DNA of 64,000 bases from an uncultured Pseudomonadota bacterium (GTDB lineage: Bacteria > Pseudomonadota > Gammaproteobacteria > Burkholderiales > Burkholderiaceae_C). Within the stretch, counting starts at the first letter, position 1. Each line of letters starts with the position of its first letter. Under the pieces are notes generated by a model, which was not told the origin of the DNA, did no database searches, and was given only the letters and a program-made list of their open reading frames with translations. The position numbers and the translations under genes were made by a program. Below are positions 11,934-19,587 of the stretch, one piece after another. The stretch covers positions 62,001-126,000 of the forward strand of contig CAMFIB010000003.1 in the NCBI GenBank assembly GCA_945952465.1, read 5' to 3'.

Positions 11934-13972
11934 GTTTCCATCTTTACGGGCCGGAAATCCGGCCGGTGACGCTCGACACGGGCGCCAGCCCGGCCACCTC
12001 TGAGTTTCAATCCACACCGACCGGAAATCCGGCCGGTGACGGCGCCAGCCGGTGGACACTCCGTATCCCGGCCGTTTCAATCCACACCGACCGGAAATCC
12101 GGCCGGTGACTGTGGACAAGCCCTGCAGACCGCCCATTTGATTGACGTTTCAATCCACACCGACCGGAAGTCCGGCCGGTGACTCGCGGGCAATGTCAAC
12201 GTCTTCGGATCCCGCCCAGTTTCAATCCACACCGACCGGAAGTCCGGCCGGTGACTCGGCAACGCTTAAGGTTCCGGCCGCGACAACAAGTTTCAATCCA
12301 CACCGACCGGAAGTCCGGCCGGTGACAAGGCGCCCCGTCATCCGGGCCGTACAGTTATTGTTTCAATCCACACCGACCGGAAGTCCGGCCGGTGACACGC
12401 GCCTCGCGTTTTGAGCGTGCAGACCCCGCGTGTTTCAATCCACACCGACCGGAAGTCCGGCCGGTGACATAGGAATAATCAGGTTTTCAGGTGCTCTAAC
12501 GCGTTTCAATCCACACCGACCGGAAGTCCGGCCGGTGACGCCGTTATAGCGACACTCCGAATCAACACCGAATGTTTCAATCCACACCGACCGGAAGTCC
12601 GGCCGGTGACCGGGCGGCGCGGTGTTGTTCGATGTGCGCGGCGAGGTTTCAATCCACACCGACCGGAAGTCCGGCCGGTGACGCCGCTGGCGGTGGCGGC
12701 GCGGTGGAGGCGACTGGGTTTCAATCCACACCGACCGGAAGTCCGGCCGGTGACCCGAGGACGTTGAGCAGATCGGCCGGCAACGGCGCGTTTCAATCCA
12801 CACCGACCGGAAGTCCGGCCGGTGACCATCCCCTTCGCCGCGCCCTTACGCGTGCCGTCTGTCAGTTTCAATCCACACCGACCGGAAGTCCGGCCGGTGA
12901 CACCGTAACGATGGCCCGTCATCCACAGCCGACGAGTTTCAATCCACACCGACCGGAAGTCCGGCCGGTGACCTGAGCAGCAGTTGCTGGAGCTGCAGGG
13001 CAACACCGTTTCAATCCACACCGACCGGAAGTCCGGCCGGTGACTTCCATGAGTGACTTTCTTTCGGGTCAGGTTAAATGTTTCAATCCACACCGACCGG
13101 AAGTCCGGCCGGTGACCCGGATTACATCGGGGAAATGTCGCTCGCACTTGCAGTTTCAATCCACACCGACCGGAAGTCCGGCCGGTGACCCCGTTGGTCT
13201 GAGGCACGCAGACGGTGGCGCCCTGGTTTCAATCCACACCGACCGGAAGTCCGGCCGGTGACGCAAGACTGCGAAATGGAGTTCAAGCGCGAGACGTTTC
13301 AATCCACACCGACCGGAAGTCCGGCCGGTGACTTGGCGAACCTTGATCTGCGTTTCGTTCCACTTGTTTCAATCCACACCGACCGGAAGTCCGGCCGGTG
13401 ACCCGGCTGGTACGTCATCACATTCGCGATGCGGCAGTTTCAATCCACACCGACCGGAAGTCCGGCCGGTGACCCGACGCGGTGGGCTCCGGCACCTACG
13501 CTGCGTGGTTTCAATCCACACCGACCGGAAGTCCGGCCGGTGACCCGACGCGGTGGGCTCCGGCACCTACGCTGCGTGGTTTCAATCCACACCGACCGGA
13601 AGTCCGGCCGGTGACACACCTCGATGCAAGTAACAGCAGCCACTTGGCGTTTCAATCCACACCGACCGGAAGTCCGGCCGGTGACGCACGGGGGGGCGGC
13701 GCAGAGACTGGGGGGGCACCGGTTTCAATCCACACCGACCGGAAGTCCGGCCGGTGACGTGTCGGTGGCCGGGCTGTATTCGCCCAGGAACTTGTTTCAA
13801 TCCACACCGACCGGAAGTCCGGCCGGTGACCAACACTAGGTTGTTGTTGGCGCCGCCTGCCTGGCGTTTCAATCCACACCGACCGGAAGTCCGGCCGGTG
13901 ACGAGTTCAACCGCGCCGCAGACAGCGAACGCGAAGTTTCAATCCACACCGACCGGAAGTCCGGCCGGTGAC
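11934..13972 (-). CRISPR. Type I-C CRISPR array, 29 repeats and 28 spacers
   Basis: The 37-bp repeat begins GTTTCAATCCACACC and ends GGCCGGTGAC on the plus strand. On the transcribed minus strand it therefore ends GTGGATTGAAAC, the type I-C hallmark. Repeat starts are 11934 (degenerate), 12004, 12074, 12147, 12219, 12290, 12360, 12432, 12503, 12574, 12646, 12718, 12790, 12865, 12936, 13008, 13080, 13153, 13226, 13296, 13366, 13437, 13508, 13579, 13649, 13722, 13794, 13866 and 13936. Spacers are 33-38 bp, mostly 33-36. The leader end is at 13972 next to cas2. The distal repeats at 11934, 12004 and 12074 carry a shared base change (GGAAATCC for GGAAGTCC), and the one at 11934 is further decayed. 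The spacers at 13474-13507 and 13545-13578 are identical. Confidence 0.98.
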
Positions 13973-14156
13973 GCTAACTCAAAAGATACTTGGGAGGCTT
14001 GGCTTTTCCGCGTATTGATCGCGAACCTAGCAATTGATGGACTCAATTGCATCAGGTCGCGGCGCTGCGGCGCAAAAAAGACATGGTTGAAAAGGACTTA
14101 GGCATTGCGCGAACCTACAGGGAGAAATGGAAACGCTTCGGGTCCGCGCGAACGGA
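13973..14156 (-). promoter_or_regulatory. CRISPR leader
   Basis: This 184-bp non-coding stretch lies between the cas2 stop and the newest repeat and is more AT-rich than the surroundings, as expected of a leader that drives array transcription and guides spacer insertion. It contains two copies of the 10-mer CGCGAACCTA (14020-14029 and 14108-14117), each preceded by ATTG. I could not settle on one promoter in it. Confidence 0.8.
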
Positions 14157-14447
14157 TCATAAAACCATCGGTTCGCTGTAGTCGATGGCCCTAAAGGTCC
14201 CGTATTCGCGAACTTCGCAGCCTTTGCCATCGGCCAAGCGATACAGTCGAAGGTTGTCGCTTTCCGGATCGATTTCCGCTAGAAGACGGCGCTCCAAGTC
14301 CTCCATTTGCGCCAAGTTGACCCTGCATTCGAAGACCGACTTCTGCACCCGCTGTCCGGTGCTTTCGCAGACTCGGGCAACGCGCCGCAAGCGGCGGCGT
14401 CCCGCGCGATCTTCTGTGTTCACGTCGTAGCAAACGATGAGCAGCAC
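14157..14447 (-). CDS. cas2: CRISPR-associated endoribonuclease-fold protein Cas2
   Basis: Cas2 joins Cas1 in the complex that captures and integrates new spacers. The 96-residue protein has the ferredoxin-like start [13 protein letters not shown], with the conserved Asp at residue 8, and the helix [19 protein letters not shown] followed by SVFECRVN. It ends in a short beta-strand tail (YGTFRAID). The ATG lies 16 bp after the cas1 stop. It is the last cas gene before the leader, as in canonical I-C loci. Confidence 0.96.
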   Translation of the reverse strand: MLLIVCYDVNTEDRAGRRRLRRVARVCESTGQRVQKSVFECRVNLAQMEDLERRLLAEIDPESDNLRLYRLADGKGCEVREYGTFRAIDYSEPMVL

Positions 14448-14463
14448 GATGAATGTTCCAGGG

Positions 14464-15495
14464 TCAGCGCATCACAAAAGGAATGTAAGTTGGGGATTCC
14501 CCGCGCAGGTGGCGTGCCAGTAGCCGGGCTTGCACCATCGGCACCAAGCCCAGAGGCAAGTTCTCGGCCAGCAACGGGTGGGCCAATTCTTCCTGCTTGC
14601 GCTCTTGGTAAGCGACGACAACCGCCTTGCGAGCATCGCCTTCGAGCAGAACGGCACCCCCTTCCCGTTCGATGAAATCTGCGGCGCCGATCTGGCCACG
14701 ATTGACCAGGGTGAGGGCCAACCGGTCAGCGTACGGACGGAACTCTTCCATCAGGTCAAGTGCCAGGGCGGCGCGCCCGGGGCGCAGCGCGTGCAAAAAC
14801 CCCAACTGAGGATCGAGCCCTGCGGCTTCAATGGCGCTGCGGCAGTCGTTCATCCACATCGAATACAGAAAGCTCAGCAGCGCGTTCATGCGGTCGCGTG
14901 GCGGGCGTCGACTGCGGCCGTTCATCTGGAAGGTGCCACGCCGCTCGGGCTTGACGAGCAGGTTCAAGGCCTCGAAATAGGTGCGGGCGGCTTCGCCCTC
15001 TATGCCGCGCAAGGTGTCCAGGTCCGGCCCAGCGGGCAATGCGCGCAGGCTCGCGGCCAAGTCCAGGGCGGCGCGGGTCAGGCGCGTGGCCTCGGCTTTG
15101 TCGTTGGTCTCTCGGGCGCCACGCAACAACACCTGGCGCTGGTTGTGTACCTTGCCGGCAACCAGGTTGCGTGCCAGCTCCAACGTGAGGATTGGGTTGT
15201 CGATGGCGTGGTGCTGGGCACGGCGCACCAGCACATTGCCGCTGACCTCGCCTTCCAGCCTGGCTTTGAAGCGGCCATTCGTGTCCAGCAACACCATCGC
15301 CTTGCCGTCTTCGGCCAAGCGGTGCATCAGCCCGGCACTCAGACCAACGTGGCCAAAACACACCACCGCCTGCAGGTGGTGCAATGGCACGCGCAGGCGG
15401 GTTTCGTTGTTGGCATCCATCACGCGCAGGGTGTCGTTGTCGAGGCGCAGATAGCTTTCGGGCAGGGTGACGTAAAGCGTGTTGAGCAATTGCAC
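14464..15495 (-). CDS. cas1: CRISPR-associated integrase Cas1 (type I-C)
   Basis: Cas1 is the metal-dependent integrase for new spacers. The protein has 343 residues, normal for I-C. An N-terminal beta domain opens [21 protein letters not shown]. The helical catalytic domain has the Glu in [12 protein letters not shown] (about 162-170), the His in [17 protein letters not shown] (about 233) and the acidic DLMEEFRP (about 246-253). All catalytic positions appear intact. It sits between cas4 (45 bp upstream) and cas2, in line with the Cas4-Cas1 partnership that selects PAM-bearing prespacers in type I-C. Confidence 0.96.
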   Translation of the reverse strand: MQLLNTLYVTLPESYLRLDNDTLRVMDANNETRLRVPLHHLQAVVCFGHVGLSAGLMHRLAEDGKAMVLLDTNGRFKARLEGEVSGNVLVRRAQHHAIDNPILTLELARNLVAGKVHNQRQVLLRGARETNDKAEATRLTRAALDLAASLRALPAGPDLDTLRGIEGEAARTYFEALNLLVKPERRGTFQMNGRSRRPPRDRMNALLSFLYSMWMNDCRSAIEAAGLDPQLGFLHALRPGRAALALDLMEEFRPYADRLALTLVNRGQIGAADFIEREGGAVLLEGDARKAVVVAYQERKQEELAHPLLAENLPLGLVPMVQARLLARHLRGESPTYIPFVMR

Positions 15496-15540
15496 GGCGG
15501 TGTCCTTGTTGAGTGGCTTGTGAACGGACGGTGTCGGGAC

Positions 15541-16206
15541 TCAGTCGGCCGTGTCATACAGCCGGCGCTGCCAGTCACCCACTTGCTGCAACTGGCGCCA
15601 GGCCTCGGGCTGGCAGCGGTCGCGCAGAGAGCAGCCCTTGCAGCGCCGTGTGTCGGCCGTGGGTGGCGGCAGCACGCCTTGGGCCAGCATCTCGCGGATC
15701 GCGGTGGTCACGCTGGCCACCTCGGCACGCAGTGCCTCATCGATGGTCACCACGCGACGCCGCTTGGAAGTGGCGTAGTACAGCGCGCCCTCCGGCACGG
15801 CCCGACCGGTCATCGCCTCAAGGCACATGGCTTGGGCGGCGAGCTGCAGGTTGTCCGCTGCGGCGATGTCGGCGGCCTTGTGGCGGCTGCCGTGTTTGTA
15901 TTCGACCGGGTAGGGTGTGCCGTTGGGTTCGAATTCCACGATGTCCGCTTTGCCGATCAGCCCCAGTGCGTCATGCCAGATCGGCAAGGCCCGTTCAAGC
16001 CGCAAACCCTTGCGAACTTCGACGCCAGGCTGGTCCACCTGCTGGTGTACGGCTTGTCCGCGCAGGGTGTGCAGGTTGTCGTCGAAGGCCTGTTCCAGGT
16101 GGATCAGGCCGCATTGGCGCGGACAGTAGGCCCAATGCTGCAGCGCCGACAGCGGCAGGGGATCGATTGGCTCGTCGCGCTTGTCCTCCATGCCGCGCTC
16201 CAGCAC
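15541..16206 (-). CDS. cas4: CRISPR-associated exonuclease Cas4
   Basis: Cas4 is a RecB-family nuclease with an iron-sulfur cluster. It trims prespacers and fixes their orientation by the PAM. The 221 residues match I-C Cas4. The first cluster cysteine is in YCPRQCGLIH (about 32-36) and the others in CKGCSLRDRC (about 187-196). The nuclease core is GKADIVEF (about 84) and YPVEYKHG (about 100), giving the D, E and K of the RecB motif. It lies 9 bp after cas7 and before cas1. Confidence 0.95.
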   Translation of the reverse strand: MLERGMEDKRDEPIDPLPLSALQHWAYCPRQCGLIHLEQAFDDNLHTLRGQAVHQQVDQPGVEVRKGLRLERALPIWHDALGLIGKADIVEFEPNGTPYPVEYKHGSRHKAADIAAADNLQLAAQAMCLEAMTGRAVPEGALYYATSKRRRVVTIDEALRAEVASVTTAIREMLAQGVLPPPTADTRRCKGCSLRDRCQPEAWRQLQQVGDWQRRLYDTAD

Positions 16207-16215
16207 GGGGCCCGA

Positions 16216-17124
16216 TCAGCAGCGGCGGTGCAGCGTCACGCCGGGCGTCACGGCCAAACGCTGGCCCACGTCGAGCGCCTGGCCGTCGAAAGTCACCGCA
16301 TAGGCCGCGAAGTCCCGTGCCGGCGTGCCCGGCGCCGCAGGCGTCACCACCAGGCGGTCAAACAGCGCGTGTGCCGGCGCATTGCCCAACTCGCTCTCAT
16401 GCTCGAACACATACAGCCCGCGCGTTGCCATCTGCCCACGCGCGGCGGATCGGTCGTGCTCAAACATCTGCTCCAGCGCCTTGAACGTCAATTCCAGGTC
16501 GTCGTCCGAGTAGCCGGTTTGCCGGGCCAGGAACGACGACACAAAGCCGTGCGAGCGGTACAGGCCATAGGGCACAGTGTGCTTTCGGCCCATGGTGCGG
16601 TTTTCGCCCCCTTGCTTCTCGGCCTCGGCCTCGGTGGCCACAGCCATGCGGGTGATCGAATGTTCCAACGCGACGATGGGTTCTATCGATCGGGCGAAAG
16701 TCATCTGCACCGGGCCGCGCACCTGACCGCAGTTGACGCCGGTAGACATGACCGCTCCGAAGGTACGCACGTCGAAGAAGTTTGCACACATCCATTGCCG
16801 CGCTTTGTTCACCGTATCGCCGCCGCCCTTGCGCTTCTTGTCCTCGCCTTTAAGGGCGTCTTCGGCGCCCACCGCGACATAGGCCCGTTCATGGGTCTGG
16901 TTGAGAACGGCCTTTTCCTTCACGTAGATCTCGAACGGCGACTGCTCGCCATGTACCAGGCCGACGTAGTTGCGCACCTTGCGCTTCAAGGCCACGTCGG
17001 TCATCAGGCCGTGGCCAGTTTCGGCATCCAGCCGTGGCAGGTTGCCAGCATCAGGATCACCATTGGGGTTGCCATCCTTCACGTCGAAGAGCAGCACGAA
17101 GTCGTAACGGCGGGTGAGAGACAT
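16216..17124 (-). CDS. cas7: CRISPR Cascade backbone protein Cas7 (Csd2)
   Basis: Cas7 forms the helical backbone of Cascade on the crRNA. The 302-residue protein begins [23 protein letters not shown], the characteristic Csd2/Cas7 start with the NGDPD loop, followed by [10 protein letters not shown]. It contains [13 protein letters not shown] and [16 protein letters not shown], both normal for type I-C. A perfect AGGAGG stands nine bases upstream of the ATG, suggesting strong translation, which suits a subunit needed in about seven copies per complex. It lies 15 bp after the cas8c stop. Confidence 0.96.
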   Translation of the reverse strand: MSLTRRYDFVLLFDVKDGNPNGDPDAGNLPRLDAETGHGLMTDVALKRKVRNYVGLVHGEQSPFEIYVKEKAVLNQTHERAYVAVGAEDALKGEDKKRKGGGDTVNKARQWMCANFFDVRTFGAVMSTGVNCGQVRGPVQMTFARSIEPIVALEHSITRMAVATEAEAEKQGGENRTMGRKHTVPYGLYRSHGFVSSFLARQTGYSDDDLELTFKALEQMFEHDRSAARGQMATRGLYVFEHESELGNAPAHALFDRLVVTPAAPGTPARDFAAYAVTFDGQALDVGQRLAVTPGVTLHRRC

Positions 17125-17139
17125 GGTTTCCTCCTGGGG

Positions 17140-17538
17140 TCAGTTCGATTCGGTGACGGTTATGGCTGCGTGTTCGGCCTCGGGGGCCGGCTCGGCTTTT
17201 GTGAAGAAGGCCTGACGCTGGTGGTAATAGCCCAGCGCGAAGCGGCCTTGGTCGGGAAGGCTCAAATGCAGCGGGAAGTCACCCACTGCACCCAATATCT
17301 CGCCCAGCAGTTTCTCGAGGTTCGCGGCCCGGCCGCGGTTGCTCAGCTTGGCGAGATGGTGGTTCTTGAGCCGCAGCAGCGTGGTGAATACTGCCACCGG
17401 TGTGCTGGAGGCGGCGCCGTAATAACGCTCGCGTATCGTGGCGTTCAGCCCTGGATTGGCTTCTTCCTGGATTTTCTCCAACGTGGCGAACAGTCGGCCC
17501 AGTCGGTAGGCCACATTCGGGTTGTCGGTGTTGAGCAT
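17140..17538 (-). CDS. cas11c: Internal-start product of cas8c, likely Cas11c small subunit
   Basis: Inside cas8c an ATG at 17538 begins LNTDNPNVAYRLGRLFATLE and reads in frame to the cas8c stop, giving 132 residues. AGGAGG lies 11 bases before that ATG. For comparison, the adjacent cas7 gene uses the same AGGAGGAA sequence. In characterised I-C systems the small subunit Cas11 is made by internal translation at this point of cas8c, and the helical C-terminal segment is the right size. Production here is an inference from position and the ribosome binding site. Confidence 0.75.
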   Translation of the reverse strand: MLNTDNPNVAYRLGRLFATLEKIQEEANPGLNATIRERYYGAASSTPVAVFTTLLRLKNHHLAKLSNRGRAANLEKLLGEILGAVGDFPLHLSLPDQGRFALGYYHQRQAFFTKAEPAPEAEHAAITVTESN

Positions 17539-18906
17539 GACCGTGGGTTCCTCCTGGTGTGAAGTGGGATGGCTGCGCAGCAGGCAAACTTTGATGACGG
17601 CTGCGCGCAGGTAGGGGACGCTTCTTTCGGCCCGGCACCGCATCACGGCGGCGTTCAGCCAAGCGGCAGGAAATGCAGTACCGCTCAAGATCGCACGCAT
17701 CACCTCACCGCCGAGGTTGGGCGGCAGGTTGTCGGCCTTGCCGAGCAGTGCAACCGCAGTCAGCAGACGGAACAAGGTCGGGTGCTCGGGATCTTTGGGG
17801 CTGCGTGTCAGCGCCAGGTCGTCAAACCAGCGCTGCACTTGTGTGGCGACCTCGCGCAATGGCGCCGGTTGCCAGAAGCGAATGGCGATGCGCGCCGCAT
17901 TCGGCGCCAGCCCGAGCACATAGAACTTGCGCTCACCCGCCATCCCCGCGAAGCGCCCGGTGTGCAGGCTGTTGTAGAGCGCGCGCACTTGTTCTGTGTG
18001 GGCGTTGGGATCATCCGCATCGTCGGCAAACAAGGCGGAGAAACCTTCTTCCACGTCACGGTCCAATTCGCTGTGGGCCCAGAACACGGTGCTGGCATCA
18101 CCCACCTGTAGGCGCTGCCGAGAGCCCTTGGCCAGCAGGCTGTTCAGCGCGGTGGTGTAGGCAAAGGCGGCCGCCGGGCTGACCGGTGCGTTGGCGCCTT
18201 GTTCCTTGCCGTAAGAGCGGAACGCATCGAGGTTGAATGAGACGATGTTGGCGCCCGAGGTCTGCGCCCCCCACACACCCTTGATGGCGCTGTGCAGGCG
18301 TTCGGGTGCAGTTGCATGGCCGGTGATCAGGCAGGGCAGGTGGGCTCCGACATCGTCATCCGCCGCTGTGTCTGCGAAAGCGGCCACGATTTGTGGGCGC
18401 TGGCATACCAGGTCAAGGTCGGGTGCCATGCGAAAGCTCAGCAACGGGTTGCTGCCGGTCTCGATCTCGGTCCAATTGGCCTGTGCCTGGGCGGCGGCCA
18501 GTGGCTCAGCCCGCAGGAAGCGTTGCACCGCCAGCAGCCCGGGTTCGTCGGGTATCAGCGCCAGCAAGGCCTCGACGCGGGCTTGGAAGGCGGCCGCCTG
18601 TTCGGCTACCCGTTCGGGTTTGCCTTTGGTATCCAGGCCCAGCACATACTCTGCCGTGTCCCACAGCAGGTTGGCCGCGACACCCGAGGTCTTCTTGATG
18701 CTTTGCGGTACCTGGTAGCTCTTGGCCACCTTCTTCTTGCCGCGCGCCTCGCGGGTGTCGCTGATCGCGATCAGCCGCCCATCGGGTGCAAGCTCGAGAA
18801 TGAAAGGAATTTCCTTTTCTTCCAGTCCCGGTTGCGGTAACCGGTCGGCGGGGTCGCTCAGGGACTGTCGGCGCGCGTAGTAAGCATGGAGAGCTTGGAG
18901 GATCAA
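17140..18906 (-). CDS. cas8c: CRISPR Cascade large subunit Cas8c (Csd1)
   Basis: Cas8c recognises the PAM and helps open the target duplex. It has 588 residues, the usual Csd1 size. It begins LQALHAYYARRQ, followed by EKEIPFILELAPDGRL, and contains the family segments LPCLITGHATAPERLHSAIKGVWGAQ (spread near 205-230) and NIVSFNLDAFRSYGKEQGANAPVS. Its start overlaps the cas5c stop by four bases (ATGA). The C-terminal 132 residues are also predicted to be made separately as Cas11c. No frameshift or internal stop is seen. Confidence 0.95.
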   Translation of the reverse strand: MILQALHAYYARRQSLSDPADRLPQPGLEEKEIPFILELAPDGRLIAISDTREARGKKKVAKSYQVPQSIKKTSGVAANLLWDTAEYVLGLDTKGKPERVAEQAAAFQARVEALLALIPDEPGLLAVQRFLRAEPLAAAQAQANWTEIETGSNPLLSFRMAPDLDLVCQRPQIVAAFADTAADDDVGAHLPCLITGHATAPERLHSAIKGVWGAQTSGANIVSFNLDAFRSYGKEQGANAPVSPAAAFAYTTALNSLLAKGSRQRLQVGDASTVFWAHSELDRDVEEGFSALFADDADDPNAHTEQVRALYNSLHTGRFAGMAGERKFYVLGLAPNAARIAIRFWQPAPLREVATQVQRWFDDLALTRSPKDPEHPTLFRLLTAVALLGKADNLPPNLGGEVMRAILSGTAFPAAWLNAAVMRCRAERSVPYLRAAVIKVCLLRSHPTSHQEEPTVMLNTDNPNVAYRLGRLFATLEKIQEEANPGLNATIRERYYGAASSTPVAVFTTLLRLKNHHLAKLSNRGRAANLEKLLGEILGAVGDFPLHLSLPDQGRFALGYYHQRQAFFTKAEPAPEAEHAAITVTESN

Positions 18907-19556
18907 GACCGTACCTCCGCTTTTGTGAGGTCGATCACCCCGCGCACCGCCTGGGCGCGGAAGAACATCGGCCGCGGGTCTGCTGTCCGGCTGAAATCCA
19001 TGTCGTACAGCATCCAGCCGAAATCGCCGTCCACGCTGGCCAGCGGCTCAGGCTCACCGGCAGGACTGTCGACCAACCGAAAGCGCGCATCGAACTCACG
19101 GCAGCCCAGGTAGGGCTGGTTCACGCACTGGCCCTTGACGGCGCGGCGGCGGAACATTTCAGCGTATTTGGCAGGGTTGGAGAGCGCCTCGCCCTTGATC
19201 GGTTCGAAATGTGCATGCAACCGGTAAGCCACGTCGCGCAGGAAAAGGCCGGCGCGCTGCTGGCGCTCGTCCTCGATGTTGAGTCCTAGTGTGCCGCCGG
19301 TCTGCATGGCGGTCTGCACGTTGCGCATCGAAACCACCGCGCCCACCTCGTTGCGCCGCACGCTGATCCAACTCACCGGCTGGAGCACCTCGATGCGCTC
19401 GACCACCCATCGAATCTCGGGCTTCCACAGAATGGCTTCAAACACGGCCCGCGCGGCCGAAGGCGTGATGAAGTCGTAGGACACGCGCTCCACCTTCATC
19501 TCGGGCCGCGTGAAGCAGGCGTAATCGCCGCGGACTTCAAGGCAATGGCTCTGCAT
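18903..19556 (-). CDS. cas5: CRISPR repeat-processing subunit Cas5c (Cas5d)
   Basis: In type I-C, Cas5c replaces Cas6. It cleaves the repeat hairpin to make crRNA and then caps the 5' handle in Cascade. The 217-residue protein has the RAMP start CLEVRGDYACFTRPEMKVERVSY and the segment TPSAARAVFEAILWKPEIRW. The C-terminal part ends with DFSRTADPRPMFFRAQAVRGVIDL. Its substrate here is an unusually long hairpin (see the array), so its RNA contacts may differ from studied relatives. It lies 31 bp after cas3. Confidence 0.94.
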   Translation of the reverse strand: MQSHCLEVRGDYACFTRPEMKVERVSYDFITPSAARAVFEAILWKPEIRWVVERIEVLQPVSWISVRRNEVGAVVSMRNVQTAMQTGGTLGLNIEDERQQRAGLFLRDVAYRLHAHFEPIKGEALSNPAKYAEMFRRRAVKGQCVNQPYLGCREFDARFRLVDSPAGEPEPLASVDGDFGWMLYDMDFSRTADPRPMFFRAQAVRGVIDLTKAEVRS

Positions 19557-19587
19557 CGGAGTTACTCCTTTGGCGATGGATCATGGG

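Noticed and set aside
12142-13839. Several short open frames rich in repeated FQSTPTGSPAGD or HRPDFRSVWIET motifs
   Set aside because: They are translations of the CRISPR repeats in different frames, not genes; each is interrupted by spacers and has no start context.
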